In this document: piece by piece, positions 50,576-60,008 of the stretch
Position numbering within the stretch: position 1 is the stretch's first letter
How the letters are laid out: each line of letters starts with the position of its first letter
Source of the DNA: Paenibacillus terrae
GTDB lineage: Bacteria; Bacillota; Bacilli; Paenibacillales; Paenibacillaceae
Length of the DNA: 64,000 bases
Reading direction: 5' to 3'
NCBI RefSeq assembly: GCF_000943545.1
Contig: NZ_JTHP01000008.1
Location: 1-64,000 of the forward strand
Position numbers and translations under genes: made by a program
The notes under the pieces: generated by a model
Told to the model about the DNA's origin: nothing
What the model saw: the letters and a program-made list of their open reading frames with translations, nothing else
The model's database searches: none

Positions 50576-51070
50576 TTATTGAAAGTGTATATTTGCACCG
50601 GTAATATAACCAATGGAGATAAAAATAAGGGTCCATACGAGAGAGCCTGCGCTTGCCACCAGCATATATTTTCGAACAGGCATTGCGCTAATTCCAGACA
50701 AGTAGCTTGTCACATGCCTGACGCCCGGAATGAAATAACCGACCAGAATGGTCCACAGCCCGAAGCGTGCAAACCACCCCTTCACCCTTGCAAACCGTTT
50801 CGGTGTCAGCCCGAACCACTTGCCGTGCTTATCCACCAAAGGCTGTCCCAGCTTTTTGCCCAGTGTGTAGCTGATCATCATGCCTGTCATGGCCCCCATA
50901 AAGCTGACCAGTACAGACATTGAATAATTCAGTACCATAATAGAGGACAGATAGCCGACAAAGACCATAATAATTTCATCAGGAACTGGAAGGCCGATAA
51001 TCCCGAGAGCAAGAAGTGCAAAAATAGCAATGTACCCGTATTGTGTTATCATGCTCATAGCCCATTCCAT
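50576..51070 (-). CDS. DedA family membrane protein
   Basis: A 164-aa protein, short for DedA but with the core signature (FMGAMTGMMISYTLGKKLG, then GYFIPGVRHVTSYLSG). DedA proteins act as lipid carrier flippases (undecaprenyl phosphate or phosphatidylethanolamine families). It lies 6 bp after pssA, and in B. subtilis a dedA gene also adjoins pssA, supporting a phospholipid role. Confidence 0.9.
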   Translation of the reverse strand: MEWAMSMITQYGYIAIFALLALGIIGLPVPDEIIMVFVGYLSSIMVLNYSMSVLVSFMGAMTGMMISYTLGKKLGQPLVDKHGKWFGLTPKRFARVKGWFARFGLWTILVGYFIPGVRHVTSYLSGISAMPVRKYMLVASAGSLVWTLIFISIGYITGANIHFQ

Positions 51071-51076
51071 AGGGTG

Positions 51077-51622
51077 CTACCTCCTGATCGGTTTTTTTTT
51101 GAAGGACGGGAACGGAATACGGCTAATCATCAGGAAAGACAGCACTACCATGAGCCCAAGCAATAATTCGGGTCGCAAATGCTCACTCCATAAAAACATA
51201 AAGGACAAAATAACACCCGCAGCCGTAATTGGCATGCCTACGAAGCCTGTACTAAAAGCCATCAAGTTGAATCTTGCCAGCCTCACTGCACCGCATATCA
51301 CAAACAAAACAGCCACAAGCGGCCCCATCCAATGTGTACCTCCCAGTTGGTAGAACAAGGTCAAGAAAGCAGGGGCAACGCCAAATGAGACCACATCCGC
51401 CAGCGAATCGAGCTGCTTGCCAAAATCACTGGAGCAATGCAGCAGCCTTGCCAGCAAACCGTCTAGCACATCCCATAAAGCGGCCACCATAATCAGAATA
51501 AAAGCGGTCGTATATTGTTCATGAATCGTGTAAAACAGGGATAGTACCCCTGCCCCCAGATTTGCCATCGTGCATAGTGAGGGCAACCAATTCCATTTCA
51601 TACTGCTTGACTCCTTTGCCAT
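51077..51622 (-). CDS. pssA: CDP-diacylglycerol-serine O-phosphatidyltransferase
   Basis: A 181-aa integral membrane enzyme making phosphatidylserine, the precursor of phosphatidylethanolamine. The CDP-alcohol phosphotransferase signature D-x2-D-G-x2-A-R-x8-G-x3-D-x3-D is complete (DVLDGLLAR, then SDFGKQLDSLAD). Start near 51622 (MAKESSSM) 4 bp after the histidine kinase gene; MKWNWLP is an alternative. psd is not found next to it in this window. Confidence 0.9.
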   Translation of the reverse strand: MAKESSSMKWNWLPSLCTMANLGAGVLSLFYTIHEQYTTAFILIMVAALWDVLDGLLARLLHCSSDFGKQLDSLADVVSFGVAPAFLTLFYQLGGTHWMGPLVAVLFVICGAVRLARFNLMAFSTGFVGMPITAAGVILSFMFLWSEHLRPELLLGLMVVLSFLMISRIPFPSFKKKPIRR

Positions 51623-51625
51623 AGC

Positions 51626-53395
51626 TTAACCTCCGAATATGACGACAAAACGAACGCCATCCCTGGTATTCTCCGCTATATAGCGAAAATCGTGCAAATC
51701 CAAAATCCGTTTGACGATCGACAGTCCCAGTCCCGTTCCCCCTGTCTGACGGCTGCGTGAAAGCTCGGCCCGGTAAAACCGTTCCCAAATTTGCTCCAGC
51801 TGATCGTCGGGAATCGTTTCCCCTTTATTTTCAATGGAAAAGGTATTGATTTCCCCGGAGCCTTCGATACGGATCGTAATCGAGCTTCCTTCCTCAGCAT
51901 GCCTTATGGCATTCATGACGAAGTTGAAAATCACCTGCTCCAGCCATCCGGCATCGGCATGAATCGGCAGCTCATTAGCAGGGATAATGACTGCTTCCAG
52001 ATGCTTTTCCTTTAGCAGATGGAACAGCTTGTCCACGACTTCCTCCACCAGCTCGCTCAGTATAAAGGTCGTTTTGCGAAGCTTGAGGGTGCCGGATTCC
52101 AGCTTGGCGAGGTCCAGCATATCCTTGACCAGCCGCTCCATTTTGTCCGCTTCCTCCACAATCACCTTGATATAGTGGTCCTGCTTACCGGCACTAACGC
52201 CATCCTGTAGCCCTTCGGCGAAGCCTTTAACAATACTAAGCGGGGTCTTCAGCTCATGAGAGGCGTTGGCAAAAAAGTCCTGCTGCACAGCCTCCATCCT
52301 CTGTTTCTGCTCCATATCCTCAACCAGTTGCTGGTTAGCCTCCTGAAGCTCGCGCAAAGCGGTGTCCAGGTTCTGGGACAGGGTATACATGCTGTAGGAC
52401 AGGCTGCCCAGCTCATCATTTTGCCGAATCGGTGTATGGGCTGTAAAATCGAGCTTAGCCATCCGTTTGGCAGTATTGTTCAAGGCAATGAGCGGACGGG
52501 TCACCATTCGGGAATAGAACAAGGACAAAATCAAAATCAGCGCAAAGCCCCCGATGCCCAGGTACAGATAGAACCAGCGCAGAGCTTCATTCGTCTCGCT
52601 GATTTCCTGCAACGATGTCACTGTGAACAGCAGGTCGATCTCTCCGGTGCTTTGTCGCACAGGATGGACAATGACCGCATTACGCACACCCGTCCAAGGC
52701 TCCGTCCACTCTTCCTCCAGCACTTCAAAATTCTTGAGCTTCTCCAAATGGGTCTGCGACAAAGGAAACCATTCCTCCAGCGCACTAAACAGCAGTCCTT
52801 GCCGCTGGCTCCAGGTTTTCAGATCCGGCAGCACAATTTCTGTCACCGTACCGGACAACCTTACACTGTCCTCTGTGCTCGTCTCTTCCGAGGTCGTTCC
52901 TATATGTTTGGAGCCAGGCTTCTGAATGCCCGACGGATAAATGAAATTGGCAGAAGAGATGCCGTCGGTTTCCAACACTTCACCTTCAACGGTTAACGTG
53001 TCACCCGGCTGAATCCGGGCCGCCCTCAGCTCATCTCCGAACTGGCTCATAAACAGAGACAACGATATTTTAACGATCTGCCCGTCTGCTTTTCGGAGAT
53101 TGATATGGAACGGGTCATCCAGCTTTACTTTGCCGTCCAGCGTGACAATCGCCAACTGGTTCTTATTCTGAAACATAAAACGGGCTGCTTCTCGTGAAAC
53201 CCTATCGGAGCCCCAGGCTTCCTTGACATAGCTTTGACCGAAGCTTTGCAAACGGCTTTCCACGCGTCCAATCTTCTGTTGCTGATAAAAATTTTCAAAA
53301 AACAGCAATTGACTTAAAATCACCATACCGTAAAAACAAAGAAAAAATGCAACGGTCATAATGAACAACTTAAAGGTAACTCCCCGTTTGTTCAT
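51626..53395 (-). CDS. Sensor histidine kinase (class I, HAMP)
   Basis: A 589-aa kinase: TM1 (FIMTVAFFLCFYGMVILSQL), extracellular domain of about 250 residues, TM2 (FYLYLGIGGFALILILSLF), HAMP, HisKA (NASHELKTPLSIVKG) and HATPase (NFVMNAIRHA, GGTGLGLSIVKRIL). Its start overlaps the stop of the OmpR-type regulator by 4 bases. The operon continues into pssA and dedA, suggesting a link to envelope or lipid stress. Confidence 0.92.
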   Translation of the reverse strand: MNKRGVTFKLFIMTVAFFLCFYGMVILSQLLFFENFYQQQKIGRVESRLQSFGQSYVKEAWGSDRVSREAARFMFQNKNQLAIVTLDGKVKLDDPFHINLRKADGQIVKISLSLFMSQFGDELRAARIQPGDTLTVEGEVLETDGISSANFIYPSGIQKPGSKHIGTTSEETSTEDSVRLSGTVTEIVLPDLKTWSQRQGLLFSALEEWFPLSQTHLEKLKNFEVLEEEWTEPWTGVRNAVIVHPVRQSTGEIDLLFTVTSLQEISETNEALRWFYLYLGIGGFALILILSLFYSRMVTRPLIALNNTAKRMAKLDFTAHTPIRQNDELGSLSYSMYTLSQNLDTALRELQEANQQLVEDMEQKQRMEAVQQDFFANASHELKTPLSIVKGFAEGLQDGVSAGKQDHYIKVIVEEADKMERLVKDMLDLAKLESGTLKLRKTTFILSELVEEVVDKLFHLLKEKHLEAVIIPANELPIHADAGWLEQVIFNFVMNAIRHAEEGSSITIRIEGSGEINTFSIENKGETIPDDQLEQIWERFYRAELSRSRQTGGTGLGLSIVKRILDLHDFRYIAENTRDGVRFVVIFGG

Positions 53396-54072
53396 TCTTC
53401 CTCCTCAAACCTGTAGCCTGTACCAAAAACGGTCCGGATATGGCGTGATTCACGGCCCAGCTTGCTTCTCAGCTTTTTGATATGCGTATCCACGACCCGC
53501 GTGTCTCCTTCAAAGTCGATCCCCCACACCCGGCTAAGTATCGCATCCCGTGAAATGACCATACCTTTGTTATGTATAAGCAGCCGCAGCAGCTCATACT
53601 CCTTGGGCGTCAGCTCGACTTCCGCCTGATCTACCTCAAGCCGATGAGCCATCGTATTGAGAATGGCCGTGCCGAACCGCAGGACATGCGACTCAGGCAG
53701 CACATGGCCCTCCACCCGTTTCATCAGCGCGTTCGCGCGGGCGATTAGCACCTTGGGGCTAAAAGGCTTGGTAACGTAGTCATCTGCTCCCAGCTCAAAG
53801 CCCAATATTTTATCATCATCACCGGATTTGGCGGTCAGCAAAATGATCGGCACCCCGGAACGGCTGCGAACCTGACGGCATACCTCCCAACCATCCAGCT
53901 CCGGCATCATAATATCGAGTATAATCAGATCGGGCTGCACCGAATCGAACCAGATTAGTGCATCTTTTCCATTGCCTGCTTCATAGACTTCCCAATTATT
54001 CTGTTTAAAATAATCCGCAATGACTTCACGGATACGAATTTCATCCTCCACGAGAAGAACCCTTTTATTCAA
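53392..54072 (-). CDS. OmpR/PhoB family response regulator
   Basis: A 226-aa regulator with receiver (LLVEDE pocket, phospho-Asp in LIILDIMMPELDG, Lys in DDYVTKPFSP) and winged-helix output (VELTPKEYELLRLLIHNKG, RVVDTHIKKLRSKLG, TVFGTGYRFE). First gene of the two-component/pssA/dedA operon; divergent from the GH30 gene across 191 bp. Confidence 0.95.
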   Translation of the reverse strand: MNKRVLLVEDEIRIREVIADYFKQNNWEVYEAGNGKDALIWFDSVQPDLIILDIMMPELDGWEVCRQVRSRSGVPIILLTAKSGDDDKILGFELGADDYVTKPFSPKVLIARANALMKRVEGHVLPESHVLRFGTAILNTMAHRLEVDQAEVELTPKEYELLRLLIHNKGMVISRDAILSRVWGIDFEGDTRVVDTHIKKLRSKLGRESRHIRTVFGTGYRFEEEE

Positions 54073-54263
54073 TCGACTTCCCTCTTTCGGTCATTCTAGG
54101 ACATCAGCGTACCAAAGACATGTGTTCTTTATGTGTTCTTGGCACTTCTATTAGAATCCAGCTTGGATTAGGGCAAATTTGTCTTGGCTCAGACCATCTC
54201 ATCTCCTATGATCCTACCCTATAATAAGAAGAGATACAAAAAGCGCTCACAGGAGGGTAATAC

Positions 54264-55607
54264 ATGACCAATCAGACCATTCAGTGGTTTTCCACTTCCA
54301 AAGCAAAAGCTTGGCATTCCCAATCTCATCATCCTAGCGAAACCCAAGAGCATGCCAACCTGACCATTACGGGCGAATCGTATCAGCTCGTCGAAGGCTT
54401 TGGCGGCTGTTTTAATGAACTCGGCTATATAGCCTTGAATCATTTGGAGAACGACGAACGGGAGCAGGTGCTTCACTCTCTCTTCCACCCGGAGGGCGAA
54501 CACAAATTCACGATTTGCCGACTCCCTATTGGAGCCAGTGACTACGCGCTGGAATGGTACAGCCACAATGAAACGGACGGCGACTTGGAGATGAAGCACT
54601 TTTCCATTGAGCGTGATCAGCAGTATCTCATTCCTTTCATTCGGGAAGCATTACAACTTAACCCGGACTTGAAGCTGTTCGCTTCACCCTGGAGCCCGCC
54701 GACATGGATGAAATCGCCCAAGGCTTACAATTACGGCACATTGCGCTGGGAAAAGGATATTTTGAAAGCGTATGCATTATACTTCGTCAAATTTGTGCAG
54801 GCTTACCGTGAGGCAGGCATTACGATTCATCAGGTCCATGTTCAAAATGAAGTCATTGCCGATCAAAAATTCCCTTCCTGTGTATGGACCGGAGAACAGC
54901 TGCGTGAATTTATTCGCGACTATTTAGGCCCTGCCTTCGAGGAACACGGACTAGATACAGAAATTTGGCTGGGTACCATTAACGCCCCCGATCCGTGGGA
55001 AGAATTAATGAAGAAGACTTCGACCGGATTCGATGAATATGCCCATACCGTGCTGAGTGACCCGGAAGCCTACAAATATATTAAAGGCGTGGGCTATCAG
55101 TGGGCAGGCAAAAACGCCATCCAGCGCACCGTAGCCAGCTATCCCGAGCTTCGTTACATGCAGACAGAAAATGAGTGCGGGAACGGAGAAAATTCGTGGG
55201 ACTACGCCAAATATGTATATAACCTGTACCAGCACTACTTCACCAATGGCGTGAATGCTTATATTTACTGGAACATGGTTTTGGAGCCGAAAGGCAAGAG
55301 CACATGGGGATGGGAGCAAAATTCGATGATCACCGTTGATCCGGCGGATCGTAAGCGTACCCTGAACCCGGAATATTACGTGATGAAGCACTTTTCTCAT
55401 TTTGTATTGCCAGGTGCGAGACGCATTGGACTTCATGGATCATGGACGGGAAATGCCGTTGCTTTCCGCAATGCTGACGGACAAACGGTAGTGGTCATTG
55501 CCAATCCGTTCCACGAATCACGTGTGCTGAATCTGTCCGCTGGAGAGGCTACGCATCATTTCGAGCTGGAGCCGGAATCATTTAATACCATCGTCATTCC
55601 TTCTTAA
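54264..55607 (+). CDS. GH30 glycosidase
   Basis: A 447-aa glycoside hydrolase of family 30 (glucosylceramidase-type TIM barrel plus side beta domain). Acid/base Glu196 in HVQNEV and nucleophile Glu302 in MQTENE are in place; the N-terminal GFGGCFNELGY and FASPWSPPTWMKSP are typical. No signal peptide, so it acts in the cytoplasm on imported oligosaccharides, perhaps beta-glucosides or beta-1,6-glucan fragments. Shine-Dalgarno AGGAGGG. Monocistronic. Confidence 0.92.
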   Translation: MTNQTIQWFSTSKAKAWHSQSHHPSETQEHANLTITGESYQLVEGFGGCFNELGYIALNHLENDEREQVLHSLFHPEGEHKFTICRLPIGASDYALEWYSHNETDGDLEMKHFSIERDQQYLIPFIREALQLNPDLKLFASPWSPPTWMKSPKAYNYGTLRWEKDILKAYALYFVKFVQAYREAGITIHQVHVQNEVIADQKFPSCVWTGEQLREFIRDYLGPAFEEHGLDTEIWLGTINAPDPWEELMKKTSTGFDEYAHTVLSDPEAYKYIKGVGYQWAGKNAIQRTVASYPELRYMQTENECGNGENSWDYAKYVYNLYQHYFTNGVNAYIYWNMVLEPKGKSTWGWEQNSMITVDPADRKRTLNPEYYVMKHFSHFVLPGARRIGLHGSWTGNAVAFRNADGQTVVVIANPFHESRVLNLSAGEATHHFELEPESFNTIVIPS

Positions 55608-55762
55608 CCGTCGTAGCTTTCCCAAGCGTACACATAACTTTACGCGCCGCTGTCCGGTCCATCCGTATCCAAAAGTATGGTTAGTTTCCAAAATGAATGT
55701 ATCCCCTTTTGCGTATAGTAGCCATAAATAGTATACTTGGAGTAACTACGGACAGGAGGTCG

Positions 55763-56152
55763 ATGAACATCACTACTGTAAAAGACCGGATTGATTTGAA
55801 GCTGATTAATTGTGATAAGGAATTGACCCTCGCCGTCATCGGCGGGAAATGGAAGCTGATTATTTTATGGCATCTCGGCTTGGAAGGCACCAAGCGGTTC
55901 GGTGAACTGAAAAAGCTGATCCCCCACATTACGCAAAAAATGCTGACCAACCAACTGCGCGAGCTGGAGGAGGATAAGCTCATTCTTCGTAAGGTCTATC
56001 CTGTCGTCCCTCCGCATGTGGAATACTCACTGACCGAGCATGGCGAAAGCCTGATTCCGGTACTGAGAGCGATGTACGATTGGGGATCAAACTATCGCGA
56101 GAACGTGATTTGGAAAGAAGAAGAAGCGATTCAGGATGTAACACCCGTTTAA
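55763..56152 (+). CDS. HxlR family transcriptional regulator
   Basis: A 129-aa winged-helix regulator with the HxlR core ([53 protein letters not shown]). ATG at 55763 follows AGGAGG closely; the longer frame from 55697 runs through the promoter. HxlR proteins often sense aldehydes or redox stress. The target is not evident. Confidence 0.88.
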   Translation: MNITTVKDRIDLKLINCDKELTLAVIGGKWKLIILWHLGLEGTKRFGELKKLIPHITQKMLTNQLRELEEDKLILRKVYPVVPPHVEYSLTEHGESLIPVLRAMYDWGSNYRENVIWKEEEAIQDVTPV

Positions 56153-56178
56153 TCAGCTTAACTATACATTTTCGTGAT

Positions 56179-56214
56179 GAAGACACCCACGGGGATACTC
56201 GGGGGTGTCTTCTT
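56179..56214. terminator. Bidirectional terminator
   Basis: GAAGACACCC (56179-56188) pairs with GGGTGTCTTC (56203-56212) between the converging HxlR and Lrp genes; TTTC follows. Confidence 0.8.
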
Positions 56215-56688
56215 TCATTCTAAACCTTTTTCTGAATGAGCAGCTCCACTTGCTTCTTCCAGAGAATGAATGAGAAGTCTATGATCGATCGGTGACGACA
56301 TGACAATCAGGCTCGTGTAGGTTCCATACTTATCGCACTGGTTACTAAACTCTTCTAGGGTGCGCGTCGAGTTGGTCACTACTTTTAATAAATAACTGTG
56401 ATCTCCGCTTATACGGTGGCACTCGGCAACATGTGGAGATGTATGGACAAAATCAAGAAATGCATGGCAATCTCTAGTCCGAAACAATATATAGGCTGCC
56501 GTATCCTTTCCTATTTTTTCAGGAGAGATGATCGTGCGATACTCCTTGATAACCCCCTTTTCTTCCATTCGTTTAACTCGTTCTGTTACAGCAGGTTGGG
56601 ACAAACCCACGCATTTTCCTAGCTCCGTCATTGAAATTCTTGCCTGACTTTGAAGATAAAAGAGGATTTGTTTGTCTACATGATCCAC
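56215..56688 (-). CDS. Lrp/AsnC family transcriptional regulator
   Basis: A 157-aa protein: HTH (ARISMTELGKCVGLSQPAVTERVKRMEEKGVI) and RAM ligand domain (VAECHRISGDHSYLLKVV). Typical length. ATG at 56688 behind AGGAGAGC. Divergent from the truncated hydrolase/MFS pair at 56857, which it may regulate; Lrp-type regulators next to exporters often control amino-acid efflux. Confidence 0.9.
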   Translation of the reverse strand: MDHVDKQILFYLQSQARISMTELGKCVGLSQPAVTERVKRMEEKGVIKEYRTIISPEKIGKDTAAYILFRTRDCHAFLDFVHTSPHVAECHRISGDHSYLLKVVTNSTRTLEEFSNQCDKYGTYTSLIVMSSPIDHRLLIHSLEEASGAAHSEKGLE

Positions 56689-56856
56689 TTTGAATGCTCT
56701 CCTTTAAATTTAATGTTTTTATGAGAAATTCATTTAATTACTTTGTATAATCATCATAATGGATTGATTGCGTTATGTAAAATGAATGATTTAGATTATA
56801 TAATAAAACTCACATCGATAAGGTGAAACATGAAAAGATAGAAAGGATGGCTGCCC

Positions 56857-57054
56857 TTGAGTAAATACGTTTTAAATAAGGTAGGAACAGTAGCAGATTT
56901 AGAAGTACCTATTGAAGAGGCTATTGATCGTACAATTGACGAAAAAAGGCTGGTTGGTGCTGGTGTACAAGTTGCGCTTAATGAGGCGCAATATTATAGT
57001 TGCGCTGCCGAATGTCCAGACCGTGAACAAAAGTCTGGGGGGACCTCTCAGTGA
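56857..57054 (+). pseudogene. Truncated serine-hydrolase (beta-lactamase family) gene fragment
   Basis: A 65-aa frame whose N-terminal 40 residues (EAIDRTIDEKRLVGAGVQVA) resemble the start of class C beta-lactamase-fold serine hydrolases, which run to 350 aa or more and have SxxK about 20 residues later. Here the sequence shifts into unrelated residues and stops. TTG start behind AAAGGATGG; the TGA stop overlaps the MFS start. It may survive only as a coupling leader. Family assignment is tentative. Confidence 0.5.
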
Positions 57055-58571
57055 GCCTATCCTTCTCCCGCAAAAATATAATTGCATTGGCCGCTATATG
57101 TTTGTCCGCATTGATGTTCGGCCTCGAAATTTCCAGTGTGCCAGTGATACTGCCAACTCTGGAAAAAGTATTGCATGGCGATCTTAAGGATATGCAATGG
57201 ATTATGAACGCTTACACCATTGCATGTGCCACAGTTCTGATGGCTGTAGGAACGCTGGCTGACCGGTATGGAAGGAGGCGTATTTTTATTATCAGCCTCG
57301 TCTTGTTCGGTATTACATCCTTGATTTGCGGCTTGGCGCAAAGCACATCGGTTCTGATCATCAGCCGGTTTCTTCAAGGGGTAGGTGCTGGTGCGATGCA
57401 GATTTGCCAGATAGCAATTCTTTCGCATCGGTTTCAGGAAGGACAAGAACGCAGCAAAGCCTTTGGCATATGGGGGATCGTGTTCGGTATCGGCCTCGGT
57501 TTTGGACCTATCATCGGCGGCATGATCGTGGCCGTGCTGAACTGGCATTGGGTTTTCCTGGTCCACGTTCCGTTGACCATCCTCACTTTGATTCTTGTTT
57601 TCGGTGGCATAGAGGAGTCCAGAGATCCGCAGGTGAAAAAGCTGGACATTATCGGTATCATCACGCTTTCGTTGACAGTTTTTGGCCTTGCATACTTTAT
57701 CACGCAAGGGCCGGAACTCGGCTTTACCAGCAGAGCATCCATCAGCATCCTTATTGCAGTAGCAATAAGTTTCATTATTTTTCTATTTGCGGAAAAGCTC
57801 AGCGCCCATCCGATGTTTGACTTTTCCGTATTCAAGATACGTAATTTCTCTGGCGCTCTCCTTGGCTCCATCGGCATGAACTTCAGTTTCTGGCCGTTCA
57901 TGATCTATCTGCCGATCTATTTCCAGAGTGGCCTGGGTTACGGAATCGTAGCCGCCGGGCTGTCTCTCTTGGCTTATGCGCTGCCCACCTTGGTAATTCC
58001 GCCTCTGGCAGAGCGTTTTTCGCTCCGCTATCAGCCGCGCATAGTCATTCCATCAGGTCTGTTCATCCTCGGTATGGGCTTCATTTTGATGAAATATGGC
58101 AGCGGCAGCGATCACGCCAGTTGGTTGACCATGCTCCCTGGCTCCTTGTTGGCTGGTATTGGGCTTGGCTTAACCAATACGCCTGTGACCAACACGACCA
58201 CCGGCTCTGTTCCGAGTGCCCGTGCAGGCATGGCTTCTGGTATAGATATGAGTGCCAGATTGATCAGTCTAGCCATCAACATCGCTGTGATGGGATTCAT
58301 CTTGCAGGAAGGTATTCTGTCTTATTTGAAGGGTGCCCTTTCCGGGACTCTCAATGCAGTGCAATTGCGGTCTGTAGCCGAAAAAATAGCCGCCGGAAAT
58401 ACTGTATCTCTCAAGCAGAGTTTGCCAGAACTCTCCTCTCTGGATGCGTCTGGAGCCGTCATCCATGCAGCGCTTGTGCACGGCTTTGGCTTGATAATGC
58501 TCTACGGCGGTATTGGTGTCTGGGTTCTAGCCGCGATCAGTTTTATGATTTTTGGATCTAAGAGAGCATAA
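57051..58571 (+). CDS. MFS transporter, 14-TM DHA2 (EmrB/QacA-like)
   Basis: A 506-aa exporter with 14 hydrophobic segments; motif A after TM2 (GTLADRYGRRRIFI), motif C-like GFGPIIGG in TM5, and GIGLGLTNTPVTN. GTG start at 57051 follows GGGGGGACCTCTCA and overlaps the preceding truncated gene. DHA2 pumps expel cationic drugs or dipeptides; the substrate is unknown. Confidence 0.9.
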   Translation: MSLSFSRKNIIALAAICLSALMFGLEISSVPVILPTLEKVLHGDLKDMQWIMNAYTIACATVLMAVGTLADRYGRRRIFIISLVLFGITSLICGLAQSTSVLIISRFLQGVGAGAMQICQIAILSHRFQEGQERSKAFGIWGIVFGIGLGFGPIIGGMIVAVLNWHWVFLVHVPLTILTLILVFGGIEESRDPQVKKLDIIGIITLSLTVFGLAYFITQGPELGFTSRASISILIAVAISFIIFLFAEKLSAHPMFDFSVFKIRNFSGALLGSIGMNFSFWPFMIYLPIYFQSGLGYGIVAAGLSLLAYALPTLVIPPLAERFSLRYQPRIVIPSGLFILGMGFILMKYGSGSDHASWLTMLPGSLLAGIGLGLTNTPVTNTTTGSVPSARAGMASGIDMSARLISLAINIAVMGFILQEGILSYLKGALSGTLNAVQLRSVAEKIAAGNTVSLKQSLPELSSLDASGAVIHAALVHGFGLIMLYGGIGVWVLAAISFMIFGSKRA

Positions 58572-58576
58572 AGACA

Positions 58577-58614
58577 ATCCCCGGGATAAGGATATCCGGG
58601 GTCCTCTTTTTTTC
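58577..58614 (+). terminator. Terminator of the DHA2 pump gene
   Basis: ATCCCCGGGAT... pairs with ATATCCGGGGT (core CCCCGG/CCGGGG) followed by CCTCTTTTTTTC. Confidence 0.8.
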
Positions 58615-58800
58615 AATATAAAGGACTATCGGCAAGATAATAAAAGAAACGGATGCAAGTATCCGTTTTCATGAGTATTAAAAGTCAGTTTTCGCTACTC
58701 ATCCTTATTTTAAGCCCTTGTTTGTGATTTACATTACATCCGCTGTGACGTATGATTCTCCCATCCCTATTTATGGAGAATCGAAGGAGGCCATTCTAGC

Positions 58801-59247
58801 ATGAGCGTGACGCTTGCCCAGCCCAAAACGTCCAAAGCAACTCAATTACGCATTGGTTCCATGGCAATCATTCAGTACGACTATCGTCAGTTTCCAGACT
58901 CTAAACATGATCAACACCGCTGCTGTGGCTTGCTCACCATGTCGTGTAACGACGCTCAAGGCCGGGCAGAATATGAGCTGCCTGAAATCAAAGGAAGCTT
59001 CGACCTCGTCCGATGGGCTTCCGTGTTCACCTTGCTCAAGGGTCTATCCTTTACCGAGGCTCACCAATATATTCAGCACCACGCTGACAACTGGGGACAT
59101 GTCAAAGCAGAGCTGGCTCTGTCCGCCTTATCCGACCTGACCACCCACGTGAACCTGCAAAGTCTCTCTCCTGCAACGCCCATCGTAAAACCACGGATTA
59201 GCCGTTCTTATCTGATCGAGCATGGTCTGGTCTACTATTCATTCTAA
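58801..59247 (+). CDS. Hypothetical protein
   Basis: A 148-aa soluble protein (IIQYDYRQFPDSKHDQHRCC, FDLVRWASVFTLLKGLSFTE). It contains adjacent cysteines and several histidines but no recognised domain. ATG at 58801 follows GAAGGAGGCCATTCTAGC, a good Shine-Dalgarno. Monocistronic with its own terminator. Not recognised by me. Confidence 0.75.
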   Translation: MSVTLAQPKTSKATQLRIGSMAIIQYDYRQFPDSKHDQHRCCGLLTMSCNDAQGRAEYELPEIKGSFDLVRWASVFTLLKGLSFTEAHQYIQHHADNWGHVKAELALSALSDLTTHVNLQSLSPATPIVKPRISRSYLIEHGLVYYSF

Positions 59248-59291
59248 ATCCCGCTCACAGATTAATCCCTACCCTCTCTCCAATCAGCACA

Positions 59292-59329
59292 AAAAAGCCT
59301 GAGACTGCTTATCACAGACCCAGGCTTTA
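59292..59329. terminator. Bidirectional terminator
   Basis: AAAAAAGCCTG...CAGGCTTTA: 8-bp stem with an 18-nt loop between the converging hypothetical and padC genes. Confidence 0.6.
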
Positions 59330-59350
59330 CACCCATCAGCAAATGTTTGA

Positions 59351-59842
59351 TTATGCTTGCAGCTTACCTGCACGAATATCGTCTGTCATTCCTGCGTAGG
59401 GCGCTTGAGAAATCAATTTTTCGTTGTTTACACCCGCATTTTCTATGAATGTAATATCTGCAAATTCAGGGACAACATACTTAGGATAGGTTTCGTATTT
59501 TTCACGTGATTCTTCCATCAGTGGAATAAAATCGTTCTGATAGCGTACAGTGATTTCGGGATGCTCATGAACCCATTTAGGGAAGAAAATAATGCCGTGC
59601 ATCCGTTTTTCCTCTGGCATAAAGTTTAGGGAAACGTCAGTGCCTGTTGGTTCGGTCCACGATACTTTGTACACATTCTCCACCAGCTTTACCAGATTCA
59701 CCTTCTGGTCGCGTACCCAACGTCCGCCTACCATGCCGCTATGAATGCGGTAATCAATCGTATCTTCATTTTTAATATATATTTCGTATTCCCAACCATT
59801 CTCGTAGGTGTAAATCATGTGACTGCCGATAAACTTGTCCAT
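59351..59842 (-). CDS. padC: Phenolic acid decarboxylase
   Basis: A 163-aa beta-barrel enzyme that decarboxylates ferulic, p-coumaric and caffeic acid to 4-vinyl derivatives. Near-universal family motifs are present: [51 protein letters not shown]. Cytoplasmic. Divergent from padR with the operator between: phenolic acids should relieve PadR repression. Confidence 0.96.
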   Translation of the reverse strand: MDKFIGSHMIYTYENGWEYEIYIKNEDTIDYRIHSGMVGGRWVRDQKVNLVKLVENVYKVSWTEPTGTDVSLNFMPEEKRMHGIIFFPKWVHEHPEITVRYQNDFIPLMEESREKYETYPKYVVPEFADITFIENAGVNNEKLISQAPYAGMTDDIRAGKLQA

Positions 59843-59920
59843 CTTGCATCCTTCTTTCTGTATTATGAGTTTTCATGAATTGAACATCATGCTGAAAATA
59901 ATAAGTATTGAATTTTAAAC

Positions 59921-59936
59921 ATGTAAACTTAAACAT
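59921..59936. promoter_or_regulatory. PadR operator
   Basis: ATGTAAACTTAAACAT fits the PadR consensus ATGT-N8-ACAT exactly, and is flanked by a further C and G that extend the dyad (CATGT...ACATG). Located 79 bp upstream of padC and 73 bp upstream of padR. Confidence 0.85.
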
Positions 59937-60008
59937 GTTTTTTATTACATATAAATTGTAGCACTGTGGTATACTAATGTCAAATACTGCATTGCGAGGA
60001 GAGCTACG

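Noticed and set aside
57057-57707. Minus-strand frame of 216 codons
   Set aside because: Shadow of the 14-TM MFS gene, with no plausible protein features.
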